Source: Marinobacter sp. BW6
Lineage (GTDB): Bacteria > Pseudomonadota > Gammaproteobacteria > Pseudomonadales > Oleiphilaceae
Reading direction: 5' to 3'
NCBI RefSeq assembly: GCF_008107725.1
Contig: NZ_VIRN01000083.1
Coordinates: 156,968 to 220,967 of the forward strand
Length of the DNA stretch: 64,000 nt
Shown: piece by piece, positions 1 to 8,925 of the stretch
Layout: the number at the start of each line of letters is the position of its first letter
How positions within the stretch are numbered: the first letter of the stretch is position 1
Notes under the pieces: model-generated
Database searches by the model: none
Seen by the model: only the letters and a program-made list of their open reading frames with translations
What the model was told of the DNA's origin: nothing
Translations under genes and position numbers: made by a program

Positions 1-448
1 AATACTGTTCAGGGGTATAGGGGATGTCGTCAGTTCCTTCCAGCTCGATACCGATGGAAAAATCATTGCACTCCTCCCGCCCTTCAAAGCACGAGCGGCC
101 AGCATGCCAGGCCCGTTCGAGAAGACTGACAAACTGGACCAGAACGCCATCCCGGCGAATCAGCAGGTGAGCGGACACCTGAATGCCTTCTATGGTCTGG
201 AAATAAGGATGCGCCGAGTGGTCAAGCCGGTTGCAGAAGAAATCTTCTATTTCCGGGCCGCCAAACTGGCCAGGCGGAAGACTGATGTTATGGACAACCA
301 GCAAGGAGACTCCTTCCCCGTCCGGACGAGGTCCGAAGTTCGGCGAAGGGCACCATCGGGCGAAGGGAATCCGTCCGGTTTCGCGAAGTGATTTTCCATC
401 GGTACCGGAATCAGAAAGCCGTTCGGAAAAAACGTCTGTATCGGGCAA
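1..448 (-). CDS. ampD: AmpD, 1,6-anhydro-N-acetylmuramyl-L-alanine amidase (C-terminus cut by window edge)
   Basis: Cytosolic zinc amidase of peptidoglycan recycling that removes the stem peptide from anhydro-muropeptides. Reading the minus strand gives the family core RIPFARWCPSPNFGPRP, then LLVVHNISLPPGQFGG with the first zinc histidine, then HPYFQTIEGIQVSAHLLIRRDG and RAWHAGRSCFEGR, ending in ELEGTDDIPYTPEQY at the window edge. About 149 residues are present; the last zinc ligands lie outside. No ATG or GTG is in frame after the upstream stop codon, so the start is probably the TTG at 446-448, with a short GGA about 8 bases before it. It lies downstream of the DUF1631 gene on the same strand, the order known from Pseudomonas. 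The function is clear; the start is uncertain. Confidence 0.88.
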   Translation of the reverse strand, partial: MPDTDVFSERLSDSGTDGKSLRETGRIPFARWCPSPNFGPRPDGEGVSLLVVHNISLPPGQFGGPEIEDFFCNRLDHSAHPYFQTIEGIQVSAHLLIRRDGVLVQFVSLLERAWHAGRSCFEGREECNDFSIGIELEGTDDIPYTPEQY

Positions 449-519
449 AGTAATTCCAAATGTTTCAGAGGATTACACTGTCTCTGATTGAATCACAAAG
501 TTGCCACGGTTGCTACGAA

Positions 520-2817
520 TCAGTCCTTGCGGCTGCTGCGGAGGTTATCGATGATCGACTCAAGCGCCCGGTCGAAAATCAGGCCGTCATCAAGCATGCT
601 GATTTTCCCGGCTTCCATGTCTGCGGCCAGCTCCTGACGCAGATACTCGGCCACCTTGGCGCCACTGCGATTCACAAAGATATACTTGCCGGTCGCCTTG
701 ATGAAGGCCGCAAGTTTGCACCGCACTTTGGTTTCGTCACGGGTAAGTTCAATCCAGGAGCCCACACGGAGGCTGTCCGCCTTGCCCAGCCACTCTGGCG
801 ACACCTGATCCGCTGCCTCGGCCATCTCGGCCTTCTGGGCAGGGGGGTCACTGACTACTGCAGTAGCGGGCTCCTCGGGCTCAGCCGGCACCTTGGTTTC
901 GCTAAACGCCCCTTCAGCTGCCGGAGGCGCCACGGGCGCTTCAACGGGTTGTTCCGGCTGGAGCAAGACCTCAGGTTCCGCAGGTGGTTCCGGGCGGGAC
1001 GGAGCGGTCACTAGACGCTGGAAAACGTCCACATGCGCAAGCTCCAGATCACGGATAGCTGCGTCAGTGGCAAACGGGTCCCAGGAAATCTCCTGCAGCG
1101 CCTTGCGAAGATCATCCACAATGGCAGGGATTGCCCGTAGCAGTTCTGTCCGGGTCGAGTCAGTAACCGGGCGAGGATCCACACTCCACACCAGCTGCTC
1201 GGTCAGGTTCCGGGCCTGCTGCCAGCGATCGCTGTCTTCGCCTTCCCGGAGAACCACCCACTGCAGGTACTTGGTCCAGGCTTCGTTGAGCAGCTCGGCA
1301 ACCGGCTCAGGAACGTCCCGCTGCTCAGTCAGCTCCTGCACCAGGCCTTCCGCCGCCTGGGACGCTCGCTCCTGACGAGCCCGCCCTTCTTCCGCATCCC
1401 GAAGGCGTTGTTCCACGAGTTCACGACGCCTGCGATCGAGATCCATGAAGTGACTGAAGTCTTTCAGCAATTCTTCGAACAACGACACGTTAGTGGTGAA
1501 CTCGCTAAGTACCCGATCCACCACCGATTCAATCTTATCCCGAAGCGGGTCTCTTTGGCCGGCCTTCTTTTCGGTCCAGCCGATGGCTGACAGTGCCAGC
1601 TCGTTGAGCAGCTTGCGGACCGGGTGACCACCGCGATTGAAAAAATTCTTGTCGCTCAATGCGACTTTCAGCACCGGTATCTGCAGACGACCGATCAACG
1701 CCTTCATCACCGGGTGCAGTTGCCGATCCTCCAGAATGAAGTCGAAAAGCATGGAGACCAGATTGATCACATCACTGTCCATCTGCCCTACGTTCAGGCT
1801 TTTCCCGTCACCGGAGCGCAGGATGGGCTGAAGCTGCTGATTCAGAGGCACAACAGCGCCGTCACCCCATTGCCGACTGTTCGACTGGGCTTCGGTGAGA
1901 CGAGCCATGAGTCGATCAGTATCTATGTAACCTTCGCCCGCTGGCGCTCCACCACTGGCAGGCGCAGAATCGCCACGATGCAACAACGCACTGAGTTCTG
2001 AGAACGTAGCCTGGGATTGCGACACGCCCTGACTCCCACTAGCGGAACTGCCCTGAAACCCATCAGAGGTTGCAGCCGGACCTTCGCCTGGCGGACGCTG
2101 AGCCGAACGGGCGGGCACCTTGCCGGCGGGAGGCCGCTTCATGTCAGGCATGACACCCTCACTGATCAAGGTGCGATTCGCTTCTTTGTAAAAATCACCA
2201 AGAATATCGGCAAGCAGGCGATCAAACAGCTTCAGAACCACCAGCTTGGCCCGGATATCAATATCCAGATCGGCGCAGGCCTCGGCTACGCCGCCACAGA
2301 TGATCTCCGGACTCAATGGCATCTGCGCATCCTTGAGATCAATGCCCGGCACCAGGTGTCCAACCCGCGCAGTCAGCAAACGGATCTGTTCGGTGTGACG
2401 GTTCCGGAGTTTATTGATCAGGTTGTCGACAGCCACCTGCTGCTCAAGCTGGGAGTGATCGATGAGACTGAGCGAATCCTCGTCAACCTCATCGAGAGAC
2501 CGGGCCTCCTGCTGGGGCTGGAACTTGCCAATTTCGTTGAAAGCCTGGCTGACATACTGGAGGATCGAGACCGCCATGGCCTTGCGGCGAAGCCTGAGCT
2601 CTCGCATGGCATCAAAGTAGGCGGTCTGGTCAAGGTTGGAGCCGGCTCTGTCGGCAAGTTCAAACAGGGCGTCGTCGGCACGATCAAAAAAACTGGCAAG
2701 AACGGACTTCAGGGACTGACCCGATGCGTCACGCAGGCGAACGAGAGCAGCGGGCAATGAAAACCGGGCGGACGGCTTTCGGCCTGAAAAGCTGACAACC
2801 TTGTTACCATGCACCAT
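520..2817 (-). CDS. DUF1631 family protein
   Basis: Large soluble protein of about 765 residues recognised as DUF1631, a family sometimes mis-named thymidine phosphorylase. Its function is not established. It is mostly helical and charged, with a low-complexity Pro/Ala/Glu-rich linker around residues 620-680 and a compact C-terminal segment (LRVGSWIELTRDETKVRCKL to the end) resembling the PilZ-like end of this family. The ATG at 2817 is preferred over an upstream in-frame TTG at 2844 because AAGGCGGAG sits 7 bases before it. It lies between nadC (divergent) and ampD (same strand), as in pseudomonads. A c-di-GMP link is inference only. Confidence 0.8.
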   Translation of the reverse strand: MVHGNKVVSFSGRKPSARFSLPAALVRLRDASGQSLKSVLASFFDRADDALFELADRAGSNLDQTAYFDAMRELRLRRKAMAVSILQYVSQAFNEIGKFQPQQEARSLDEVDEDSLSLIDHSQLEQQVAVDNLINKLRNRHTEQIRLLTARVGHLVPGIDLKDAQMPLSPEIICGGVAEACADLDIDIRAKLVVLKLFDRLLADILGDFYKEANRTLISEGVMPDMKRPPAGKVPARSAQRPPGEGPAATSDGFQGSSASGSQGVSQSQATFSELSALLHRGDSAPASGGAPAGEGYIDTDRLMARLTEAQSNSRQWGDGAVVPLNQQLQPILRSGDGKSLNVGQMDSDVINLVSMLFDFILEDRQLHPVMKALIGRLQIPVLKVALSDKNFFNRGGHPVRKLLNELALSAIGWTEKKAGQRDPLRDKIESVVDRVLSEFTTNVSLFEELLKDFSHFMDLDRRRRELVEQRLRDAEEGRARQERASQAAEGLVQELTEQRDVPEPVAELLNEAWTKYLQWVVLREGEDSDRWQQARNLTEQLVWSVDPRPVTDSTRTELLRAIPAIVDDLRKALQEISWDPFATDAAIRDLELAHVDVFQRLVTAPSRPEPPAEPEVLLQPEQPVEAPVAPPAAEGAFSETKVPAEPEEPATAVVSDPPAQKAEMAEAADQVSPEWLGKADSLRVGSWIELTRDETKVRCKLAAFIKATGKYIFVNRSGAKVAEYLRQELAADMEAGKISMLDDGLIFDRALESIIDNLRSSRKD

Positions 2818-3040
2818 GTCACTGCTCCGCCTTGTTTTACACAAATGCCTGTTTGTTTTCCCACCTTCGATGATACGAGCTGCCCACGTCAGGTTGTGTC
2901 AGAATTTGTCACCTTTTGTATAGACCTGACCTGCATCACAGTTTAGCAGTGTGGACTCAAGAGTTTGGCGATTCACCAGCAGGCCATTAGAATTGGCAGC
3001 CTGAAAAGCTTACAACCCACAGCACCGGACACTTTGCCCT

Positions 3041-3880
3041 ATGATCCCCCCCGAACTCCTTCGCCAGGCCAGAATCGAAAACGTTGCCCAGAGCCTGCGG
3101 GAAGATATTGGTGATGGTGACGTCACGGCCAGACTGATACCCGCCGAAAAGCCGGCCAGAGGCCGCGTGATTACACGGGAAACGGCAACAATTGCAGGCA
3201 GGGAGTGGGTAGACGAGGTATTCCGGCAAGTAGATCCGTCCGTTGAACTGACCTGGCAGGTATCCGATGGCGAAACCGTGTCACCGGACCAGGTACTGTT
3301 CACCATGCAGGGCCCTGCCAGAAGCCTGCTGAGTTCTGAACGTGCCGCCCTGAACTGGCTTCAGACCCTTTCCGGGGTTGCTACCACCTGCGCCAGCTAT
3401 GCTGCCCGGGTTGCCCACACCAATGTACGACTGCTGGATACGCGCAAAACCCTGCCCGGCCTGCGCCTGGCCCAGAAATATGCCGTTGCCTGTGGCGGCT
3501 GCTTCAATCACCGCATCGGGCTCTGGGATGCCTTCCTGATCAAGGAAAATCACATTGCCGCCTGCGGCTCGATTGCAGAAGCCATTGAGGCCGCCCACAG
3601 GATTGCCCCGGGCAAGCCTGTTGAGGTGGAAACCGAAAACCTCGACGAGCTGGCGCAAGCCTTGAAGGCAGGCGCGGACATCATCATGCTGGATGAATTC
3701 TCGCTTGAAGACATGCGAACCGCGGTTGCCACCACCCGAGGCAAGGCAAAGCTTGAGGCCTCTGGGGGAATCAACGCCGACACGCTGGTTCCGATCGCGG
3801 AGACGGGCGTGGACTTCATCTCGATCGGCGCGCTGACCAAAGATGTGAAAGCCGTGGATCTGTCCATGAGACTGGACTGA
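3041..3880 (+). CDS. nadC: Quinolinate phosphoribosyltransferase (decarboxylating)
   Basis: Makes nicotinate mononucleotide from quinolinate and PRPP in de novo NAD synthesis, in the cytosol. The 279-residue length is normal. The family signature LLDTRKTLPGLRLAQKYAV is near residues 131-149, followed by GGCFNHRIGLWDAFLIKENH, which supplies substrate-binding Arg, His and Lys. The C-terminal barrel motifs IIMLDEF and LEASGGIN are present. It is transcribed divergently from the DUF1631 gene, and its stop abuts the stop of the convergent yqcC gene with no spacer. Confidence 0.97.
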   Translation: MIPPELLRQARIENVAQSLREDIGDGDVTARLIPAEKPARGRVITRETATIAGREWVDEVFRQVDPSVELTWQVSDGETVSPDQVLFTMQGPARSLLSSERAALNWLQTLSGVATTCASYAARVAHTNVRLLDTRKTLPGLRLAQKYAVACGGCFNHRIGLWDAFLIKENHIAACGSIAEAIEAAHRIAPGKPVEVETENLDELAQALKAGADIIMLDEFSLEDMRTAVATTRGKAKLEASGGINADTLVPIAETGVDFISIGALTKDVKAVDLSMRLD

Positions 3881-4216
3881 TCATCCTCCACTGAGCAGGC
3901 GGTCGATTGCCTCCAGCTCACTGACCAGCCTGCTTCCTGACACCGGGCGCCCCCGAAAGTGCTCCTCGGCCATGGGCGCTATGCCGGAAGTCGCGGGTAG
4001 CGGATGATCGTTTTCGATGATCACTTTCATCCGGGCGACAAAGACAAATTGCAGCCACTGGGTAAACTCCAGCGTATCTATGCAAAATGGCTGAACACTT
4101 TGGAACGCCTCTTCCGGTGGTGGCTCGGACTCCCAAAGCCCCAGCTGCCGCAACTCCATCTCAATGTTCAGAAGGCAGTCCGCAACCTGCCCGATCGGGT
4201 TACCGGATTCGGTCAT
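3881..4216 (-). CDS. yqcC: YqcC family protein (DUF446)
   Basis: Small acidic cytosolic protein of 111 residues in the YqcC/DUF446 family; its biochemical role is unknown. Recognisable family features are the start with IGQVADCLLNIEMELRQLGLW, the central PFCIDTLEFTQWLQFVFVARM and a C-terminus ending EAIDRLLSGG. It lies 12 bases downstream of the ParA gene on the same strand, so the two are probably co-transcribed, and it ends exactly against nadC, which runs the other way. In other gammaproteobacteria yqcC often sits beside the tRNA pseudouridine synthase truC; no truC is seen here. Confidence 0.85.
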   Translation of the reverse strand: MTESGNPIGQVADCLLNIEMELRQLGLWESEPPPEEAFQSVQPFCIDTLEFTQWLQFVFVARMKVIIENDHPLPATSGIAPMAEEHFRGRPVSGSRLVSELEAIDRLLSGG

Positions 4217-4228
4217 ATCAGTCTCGCT

Positions 4229-5026
4229 TCAGTCGGTGAGCGGCTCAAGCTCCACGGTTTCACCATGCAGAACCCGGAATAGGTCCTCATACTGCTGCGT
4301 CAACGGGTGCTTGGGAGCCATATGAATCAGGGGCTGCCGGCTCTGATGGGATTCTTTCATCTTCACGGAACTTGAGAGCCGTACAGGGAGGACCGGCAAG
4401 CCTTCTTCGATAAGTTCCCGGACCAGTTGCTTCGGCAGACTGGCACGCGGCTGGAACTGGTTCGCAACAATCCCCTCCACCACAAGATCTTCGTTATGAT
4501 CTTCTTGAAGATCTCGGATTTCGTTGAGGATGTTGTAAAGGGCCTGACGAGAGAAATCGTCACAATCGAACGGAATCAGGCAGCGCTGGGCGGCGATCAG
4601 CGCTGAACGGGTGTAGAAATTCAACGCGGGCGCGGTGTCGATGTAGATCGCATCGAAGGATTCGCCCAGCTTTTTCAGTGCCTCTCTCAGCTTGTAAATC
4701 TTATGCTTGGCTTCAAGCTTGCGCTCCAGAAAGTCCAGCTCCGGGCTGGAAGGCATCACAAACAGGTTCTTGAACGGTGAGGCGTGGACAAACTCGTCCG
4801 GCCTGCGGTTGAACACAGTGAATGCAACCGTCTGTTCAAGCATATCGGCAACGGTGTCTTTGAGCTCGCTGGCGGGCTTGCCCAACAGGTAATGGGTGGA
4901 GTTGCCCTGGGGATCGAGATCCACTACCAGGGTTCGTTTCCCACGAGCGGCACTGATAGCTGCGAGATTGCACGTGATACTGGACTTGCCGACACCGCCT
5001 TTCTGGTTAAATACCACCCGTCTCAT
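4229..5026 (-). CDS. ParA/Soj-family ATPase without a ParB partner
   Basis: A 265-residue deviant-Walker ATPase. NQKGGVGKSS at residues 7-16 carries the signature lysine (K9) and P-loop lysine (K14); LVVDLDPQGNSTHYLLG is the switch I region and IYIDTAPALNFYTRSAL is Walker B. It has no N-terminal HTH, so it is the short Soj-like or orphan type. No parB-like gene is adjacent; it sits between hda (60 bases upstream, same strand) and yqcC. Such chromosomal orphan ParAs may position other cargo, but nothing here shows which. This is unlikely to be the chromosome-segregation ParA, which normally lies next to parB near the origin. Confidence 0.85.
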   Translation of the reverse strand: MRRVVFNQKGGVGKSSITCNLAAISAARGKRTLVVDLDPQGNSTHYLLGKPASELKDTVADMLEQTVAFTVFNRRPDEFVHASPFKNLFVMPSSPELDFLERKLEAKHKIYKLREALKKLGESFDAIYIDTAPALNFYTRSALIAAQRCLIPFDCDDFSRQALYNILNEIRDLQEDHNEDLVVEGIVANQFQPRASLPKQLVRELIEEGLPVLPVRLSSSVKMKESHQSRQPLIHMAPKHPLTQQYEDLFRVLHGETVELEPLTD

Positions 5027-5086
5027 TTTGTCTCTCCCTTGATGAACCCGTTATCGTTTTCTGCCCTACGATGAATTCAGTCCAAC

Positions 5087-5785
5087 TCACCAACCCATCA
5101 CTGTTTTCACAAACGGGATAGTCAGTCTTCTCTGCGCCTGAAGTGAATTTTCATCCAGTATATCGAGAATTCCCAGCAAATCACCGAGCCTTCGAGGCGC
5201 CCGGCGCATAATGTAGCTGGCTACGTCGTCCGCCATCACCAGCCCTCGCTTCTCGGCCCGGGCCCTCAGAATCTTCAGGCGATCCTCATCCCGGTAGATA
5301 CCCAGCTGAATGATCAATCCGTGACTGAATCTCGAGACCAGATCCGGCAACTCAAAGGGCAGACTGGCTGGCAAATCGGCCAGACTCACCAGCAAAAGAC
5401 CGCCCCGGTCCTGTATCCGGTTATAAAGATGAAAAATGGCCTCTTCCCACATCCGCTCGCCTGTGATGCGGTCGACATCATCCAGACAGACGATGTCGTG
5501 AGTCTCAAGCCCCGCCAAGGCATCAGGACCAAAAGGCTCAAGCTCTGCAATGCTGATACAGACCGCAGCCTTGCCCTGTTTTTCGCCCAGGTGGCACACC
5601 GCCTGCAAAAGATGGCTTTTGCCAGTATCGGCATCGCCACACAGAACAACCACCGGAACATCATCAGGTTGATGACACACGGTTTCAAGACGCTGGGCCG
5701 CACTCGTGTTCCGGTCGCCATGGAAGTTGTCGAACCGGGCATCATCACGCAACTTGACCCCGAGCACCAACTGAGACGCAGTCAT
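5087..5785 (-). CDS. hda: DnaA regulatory inactivator Hda
   Basis: DnaA-related AAA+ protein (232 residues) that, with the DNA-loaded beta clamp, stimulates ATP hydrolysis by DnaA and so limits re-initiation. The N-terminal MTASQLVLGVKL holds the QL-type clamp-binding motif at residues 5-10. Walker A GDADTGKSHL is near residue 50 and Walker B IVCLDDVD near residue 95; the sensor/arginine region is RFSHGLIIQL. The ATG at 5785 is chosen over an upstream GTG because it overlaps the stop of the preceding gene (ATGA), has GGAGGG 9 bases upstream, and leaves the clamp motif at the N-terminus. Confidence 0.95.
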   Translation of the reverse strand: MTASQLVLGVKLRDDARFDNFHGDRNTSAAQRLETVCHQPDDVPVVVLCGDADTGKSHLLQAVCHLGEKQGKAAVCISIAELEPFGPDALAGLETHDIVCLDDVDRITGERMWEEAIFHLYNRIQDRGGLLLVSLADLPASLPFELPDLVSRFSHGLIIQLGIYRDEDRLKILRARAEKRGLVMADDVASYIMRRAPRRLGDLLGILDILDENSLQAQRRLTIPFVKTVMGW

Positions 5786-6342
5786 GACCGGGTAGCCCTC
5801 CAGGCACGTAATCCCCACACGAAAAGGTAGTGCGCTCCGCTAAACACAGTTGATACAGCCACCAGGAGAATGCCGGCATCCACGACCCAGGGCTGCATCG
5901 GCAAATCAGCCAGTAGCACGATAATGGCCAGGGCGACGAGAATCTGGATAAAGGTATTGATCTTGCCCGGGATGCTGGGCTCCATATCGTAACGGCCAAC
6001 CGTGTAGTGGTAAGCCAATGCCCCGACCACAATCAGCAGGTCCCGACCCAGAACCAGCAAAAACAGCCAAACCGGAAGAATGGCAGTGAGCGTAAGCATC
6101 AGGTAGGCCGTAATCAGCAGGGCCTTGTCAGCCAGGGGGTCAGCGATTGCCCCAAGCCTCGAACGCCAGTTGAAATGCCGGGCCAGGAAGCCGTCAACCG
6201 CGTCAGTGCCAGCCGCCAGAAAGAATATCAGCAGCGCCCGGCGATAATCTCCGGCCAAGAGCGCTCCCGCAAAGGGCGCAATCAGAAGGATGCGCAGGAA
6301 CGTCAGGGCATTGGGAATCCAGCGCCAGCGGTGCAAATTCAA
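5782..6342 (-). CDS. CDP-alcohol phosphatidyltransferase family membrane protein
   Basis: Inner-membrane enzyme of 186 residues that transfers a CDP-activated phosphatidyl group to an alcohol. The full catalytic signature D-x2-DG-x2-AR-x8-G-x3-D-x3-D is visible around residues 46-68 (DAVDGFLARHFN, then GAIADPLADK). About five or six hydrophobic helices follow. The family includes PgsA, cardiolipin-type and PgsA-like enzymes. This copy is the one that commonly lies between hda and a DUF2066 gene in Pseudomonas relatives, and its acceptor alcohol cannot be told from sequence. Its TGA overlaps the hda start by 4 bases, so translation is coupled. Confidence 0.88.
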   Translation of the reverse strand: MNLHRWRWIPNALTFLRILLIAPFAGALLAGDYRRALLIFFLAAGTDAVDGFLARHFNWRSRLGAIADPLADKALLITAYLMLTLTAILPVWLFLLVLGRDLLIVVGALAYHYTVGRYDMEPSIPGKINTFIQILVALAIIVLLADLPMQPWVVDAGILLVAVSTVFSGAHYLFVWGLRAWRATRS

Positions 6343-6363
6343 AAGACTCCCTCCGGTTACACC

Positions 6364-7701
6364 TTATTCGCCGCCATCGCTCCCGATGACAGAAGACGGT
6401 TGCCAACGATAATACAGAACCTGGTACAGGGATTCGAACGCCTCCCTGGCCTCTTCCTCATCGACGGGCACCGGCTGATAGGTAAACAGTTCAGTCTCTT
6501 CGGACCCTTCAGCAGAGGTTTGCTGATCCGGGTCCACCGGTTGCGCTTCCTCGCTTTCGGGCGTGTCTTCAGCATTCGTGGCAGACGACGCCACCTGATC
6601 CGTTGTTATCCGGTCGGTACCTGACGGTTCGGCCGGAAGGTCCGACTCCATTGGAACAAAGCGCGGGTCCAGGGCGATATATTCACGAAGCTGGTCCAAT
6701 TCGCCGGAAAAGGCCACCCGCAGGGTAAGCTGTTCATCGCGTACCCGGTGGGCGCCGACACTGACAACGGGCGTCAGACCCTCCAGCACCTTATTGGCTC
6801 TGGCATAGTCTTCAAGTGAGGACACGCCGCGCAGAACAATATCCACCTGAGGGGAATCTCCCACCTCCGAAGCGGCAACCGCGTATCGGCTGGCGTATAG
6901 CTCGGCCCAGCGATTAATCATGGCTTCCGCCAATGCCTCCGGCGTCTGGGCGGTTATCGATTCTTCACCAGCATTCATGGCCATACCGTCGAACACCCAA
7001 CCGGCACGCCATTGCCCACCCGTGCGGCTGACCCGCACCAACGCCAACACATCATGATCAAGATCTTCGGAGGCAGACTTCACCCGACCAATAAACTGCC
7101 CCCAGATATCCGAAAGTAGCTCCCGGTCCGAGGTGTAATCCGATGATGGGAGCGCCACGGGCAAGCCCCGCTTCCTGGCGGCCTCATCGAACGCAGCTCG
7201 CCAGGTTCCGGCGCTTTCCTGGCCGGAGCCTCCTTCAGGCCGGGTAACCAGGGTTCGCGAACCCCGATCCTCGGCGGCGATCCAGGCCAACGTGAGGGGT
7301 CTGTTCGCCCCCCATACCGGCGCATTAATCGAGGCCAGGGCGCGGTTCACACCGACCGCCCCGAAGGACATGCTCAGAACACTCTGACCGAATTCATCCC
7401 GGGCAACCTGATAGGAAAGCAATAACGACTCAGCATCGGACAGCAGTGTTTCAACGCCCTCCATTGCCAGCACGTCACGAGTACCGGAAACCCGGACAAG
7501 CACCTGACTAAGGCCATCCGCATACCCCTGGGCCAGCTGACCCGGCGAGGATCCCGCCACCGGAACCTTGGCTGAATAAAGACCGGAAACTGTCACTGCG
7601 GTCACCTGGGCGGAAAACCCGACCAGCAGAAAAGAAAACAACGCAAAGAACCACGCCGCGGATACAGACCTGTGTGCCGGCTTTTGTCCTGATACTGACA
7701 T
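6364..7701 (-). CDS. DUF2066 domain-containing exported protein
   Basis: About 445 residues. An N-terminal signal peptide (SAAWFFALFSFLLVGFSAQVTA) precedes the DUF2066 region, which includes YSAKVPVAGSSPGQLAQGYADGLSQVLVRVSG. The last ~90 residues are acidic and Glu/Pro/Ser rich, likely a flexible tail. The function is unknown; it is presumably periplasmic. The reading frame runs open far upstream through purM, but the ATG at 7701 is the sensible start because it has an AGGG 8 bases upstream and the signal peptide follows; an ATG at 7722 is the alternative. It lies 21 bases upstream of the CDP-alcohol transferase and is divergent from purM. Confidence 0.85.
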   Translation of the reverse strand: MSVSGQKPAHRSVSAAWFFALFSFLLVGFSAQVTAVTVSGLYSAKVPVAGSSPGQLAQGYADGLSQVLVRVSGTRDVLAMEGVETLLSDAESLLLSYQVARDEFGQSVLSMSFGAVGVNRALASINAPVWGANRPLTLAWIAAEDRGSRTLVTRPEGGSGQESAGTWRAAFDEAARKRGLPVALPSSDYTSDRELLSDIWGQFIGRVKSASEDLDHDVLALVRVSRTGGQWRAGWVFDGMAMNAGEESITAQTPEALAEAMINRWAELYASRYAVAASEVGDSPQVDIVLRGVSSLEDYARANKVLEGLTPVVSVGAHRVRDEQLTLRVAFSGELDQLREYIALDPRFVPMESDLPAEPSGTDRITTDQVASSATNAEDTPESEEAQPVDPDQQTSAEGSEETELFTYQPVPVDEEEAREAFESLYQVLYYRWQPSSVIGSDGGE

Positions 7702-7794
7702 GAAACACCCTGCAATTCGCATGAATGGCGCATAGGATACACCATGCCCCAAGGCGTGAGTAGCGGCCCCGGATTTCAGAAAAGCAATATACAT

Positions 7795-7823
7795 TTGGAG
7801 CACCACACCGCACCTGTTAAAAT
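7795..7823 (+). promoter_or_regulatory. Candidate sigma-70 promoter of purM
   Basis: TTGGAG at 7795-7800 (4 of 6 matches to the -35 consensus) and TAAAAT at 7818-7823 (5 of 6 to the -10) are separated by exactly 17 bases. Transcription would begin near 7830, leaving a leader of about 30 bases before the purM ATG. No PurR operator-like palindrome was seen next to it. Confidence 0.5.
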
Positions 7824-7860
7824 CCGCCGCCTGACCCACTGGCCAACGGTTAAGTACACC

Positions 7861-8925
7861 ATGAGCGAACAGAAGCCCTCCCTGACCTACCGCGATGCTG
7901 GCGTCGATATCGATGCAGGCAATGAACTCGTCAGTCGAATCAAGGACACCGCAGCGCGCACCCGTCGCCCGGAGGTTCTTGGCGGTCTGGGCGGCTTCGG
8001 CGCCATGGTCTCGATTCCCGCCGGATACAACGAGCCGGTTCTGGTTTCCGGCACTGACGGTGTGGGCACCAAGCTCAGACTGGCCATGCAGCTGGACAAG
8101 CATGACAGCATTGGTATTGATCTGGTCGCCATGTGCGTGAACGACTTGGTGGTCGGTGGCGCTGAACCACTGTTCTTCCTGGACTATTATGCGACCGGAA
8201 AGCTCAACGTAGACGTAGCGGCCCAGGTTGTCGCCGGCATCGGCGAAGGCTGCGAACAGGCTGGTTGCGCGCTGGTAGGCGGCGAAACTGCCGAAATGCC
8301 GGGCATGTACGAAGGCGACGACTACGATCTTGCAGGTTTCTGCGTGGGCGTTGCCGAGCGCAGCGAGATTATCGATGGCGGCCGGGTTCAGTCCGGAGAC
8401 GTGCTTATCGCCCTGGGCTCCTCCGGCCCCCACTCCAACGGCTACTCCCTGATTCGGAAGATTCTGGAAGTAAGCAACGCCGACCTCGACCAGCCAATGG
8501 GCGATACCACCCTTGCCAATGCTTTGATGGCGCCGACCCGAATCTATGTCAAAAACCTCCTTCAGCTGATTCGTGAAGTGGACGTCCGGGCACTTTCCCA
8601 CATCACCGGCGGCGGCCTTCCGGAGAACATTCCCAGGGTCCTGCCAAATGGCACCATTGCCGCGATTGATACCGACAGCTGGTCGCTGCCCCCGGTATTC
8701 CAGTGGCTCAAGGACAACGGCGGCGTTGCCAGTGAAGAGATGTACCGCACGTTCAACTGTGGTATCGGCATGATTGTCTGCGTGCCGGCCAATCAGAAGG
8801 AGCTGGCTCTGGACACCCTGAAAGCACTGGGCGAGCACGCCTGGCCGGTAGGGGTGATAGAGCGGGCAGACAGCGAAGAGGTGGATGCCTGCGTTCGCTA
8901 CGCACCGGGGCTGTTGTCGGCATGA
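7861..8925 (+). CDS. purM: Phosphoribosylformylglycinamidine cyclo-ligase (AIR synthetase)
   Basis: Catalyses the ATP-dependent fifth step of purine synthesis, forming aminoimidazole ribotide. About 354 residues, normal for the family. Visible motifs include the start TYRDAGVDIDAGNELV, then LVSGTDGVGTKL near residue 62, CVNDLVVGGAEPLFFLDYYA and GGETAEMPGMY. The ATG at 7861 matches family N-termini; the reading frame is open further upstream, but that part is not conserved. purN starts inside the purM stop codon (ATGA), so the pair is translationally coupled. Confidence 0.97.
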   Translation: MSEQKPSLTYRDAGVDIDAGNELVSRIKDTAARTRRPEVLGGLGGFGAMVSIPAGYNEPVLVSGTDGVGTKLRLAMQLDKHDSIGIDLVAMCVNDLVVGGAEPLFFLDYYATGKLNVDVAAQVVAGIGEGCEQAGCALVGGETAEMPGMYEGDDYDLAGFCVGVAERSEIIDGGRVQSGDVLIALGSSGPHSNGYSLIRKILEVSNADLDQPMGDTTLANALMAPTRIYVKNLLQLIREVDVRALSHITGGGLPENIPRVLPNGTIAAIDTDSWSLPPVFQWLKDNGGVASEEMYRTFNCGIGMIVCVPANQKELALDTLKALGEHAWPVGVIERADSEEVDACVRYAPGLLSA

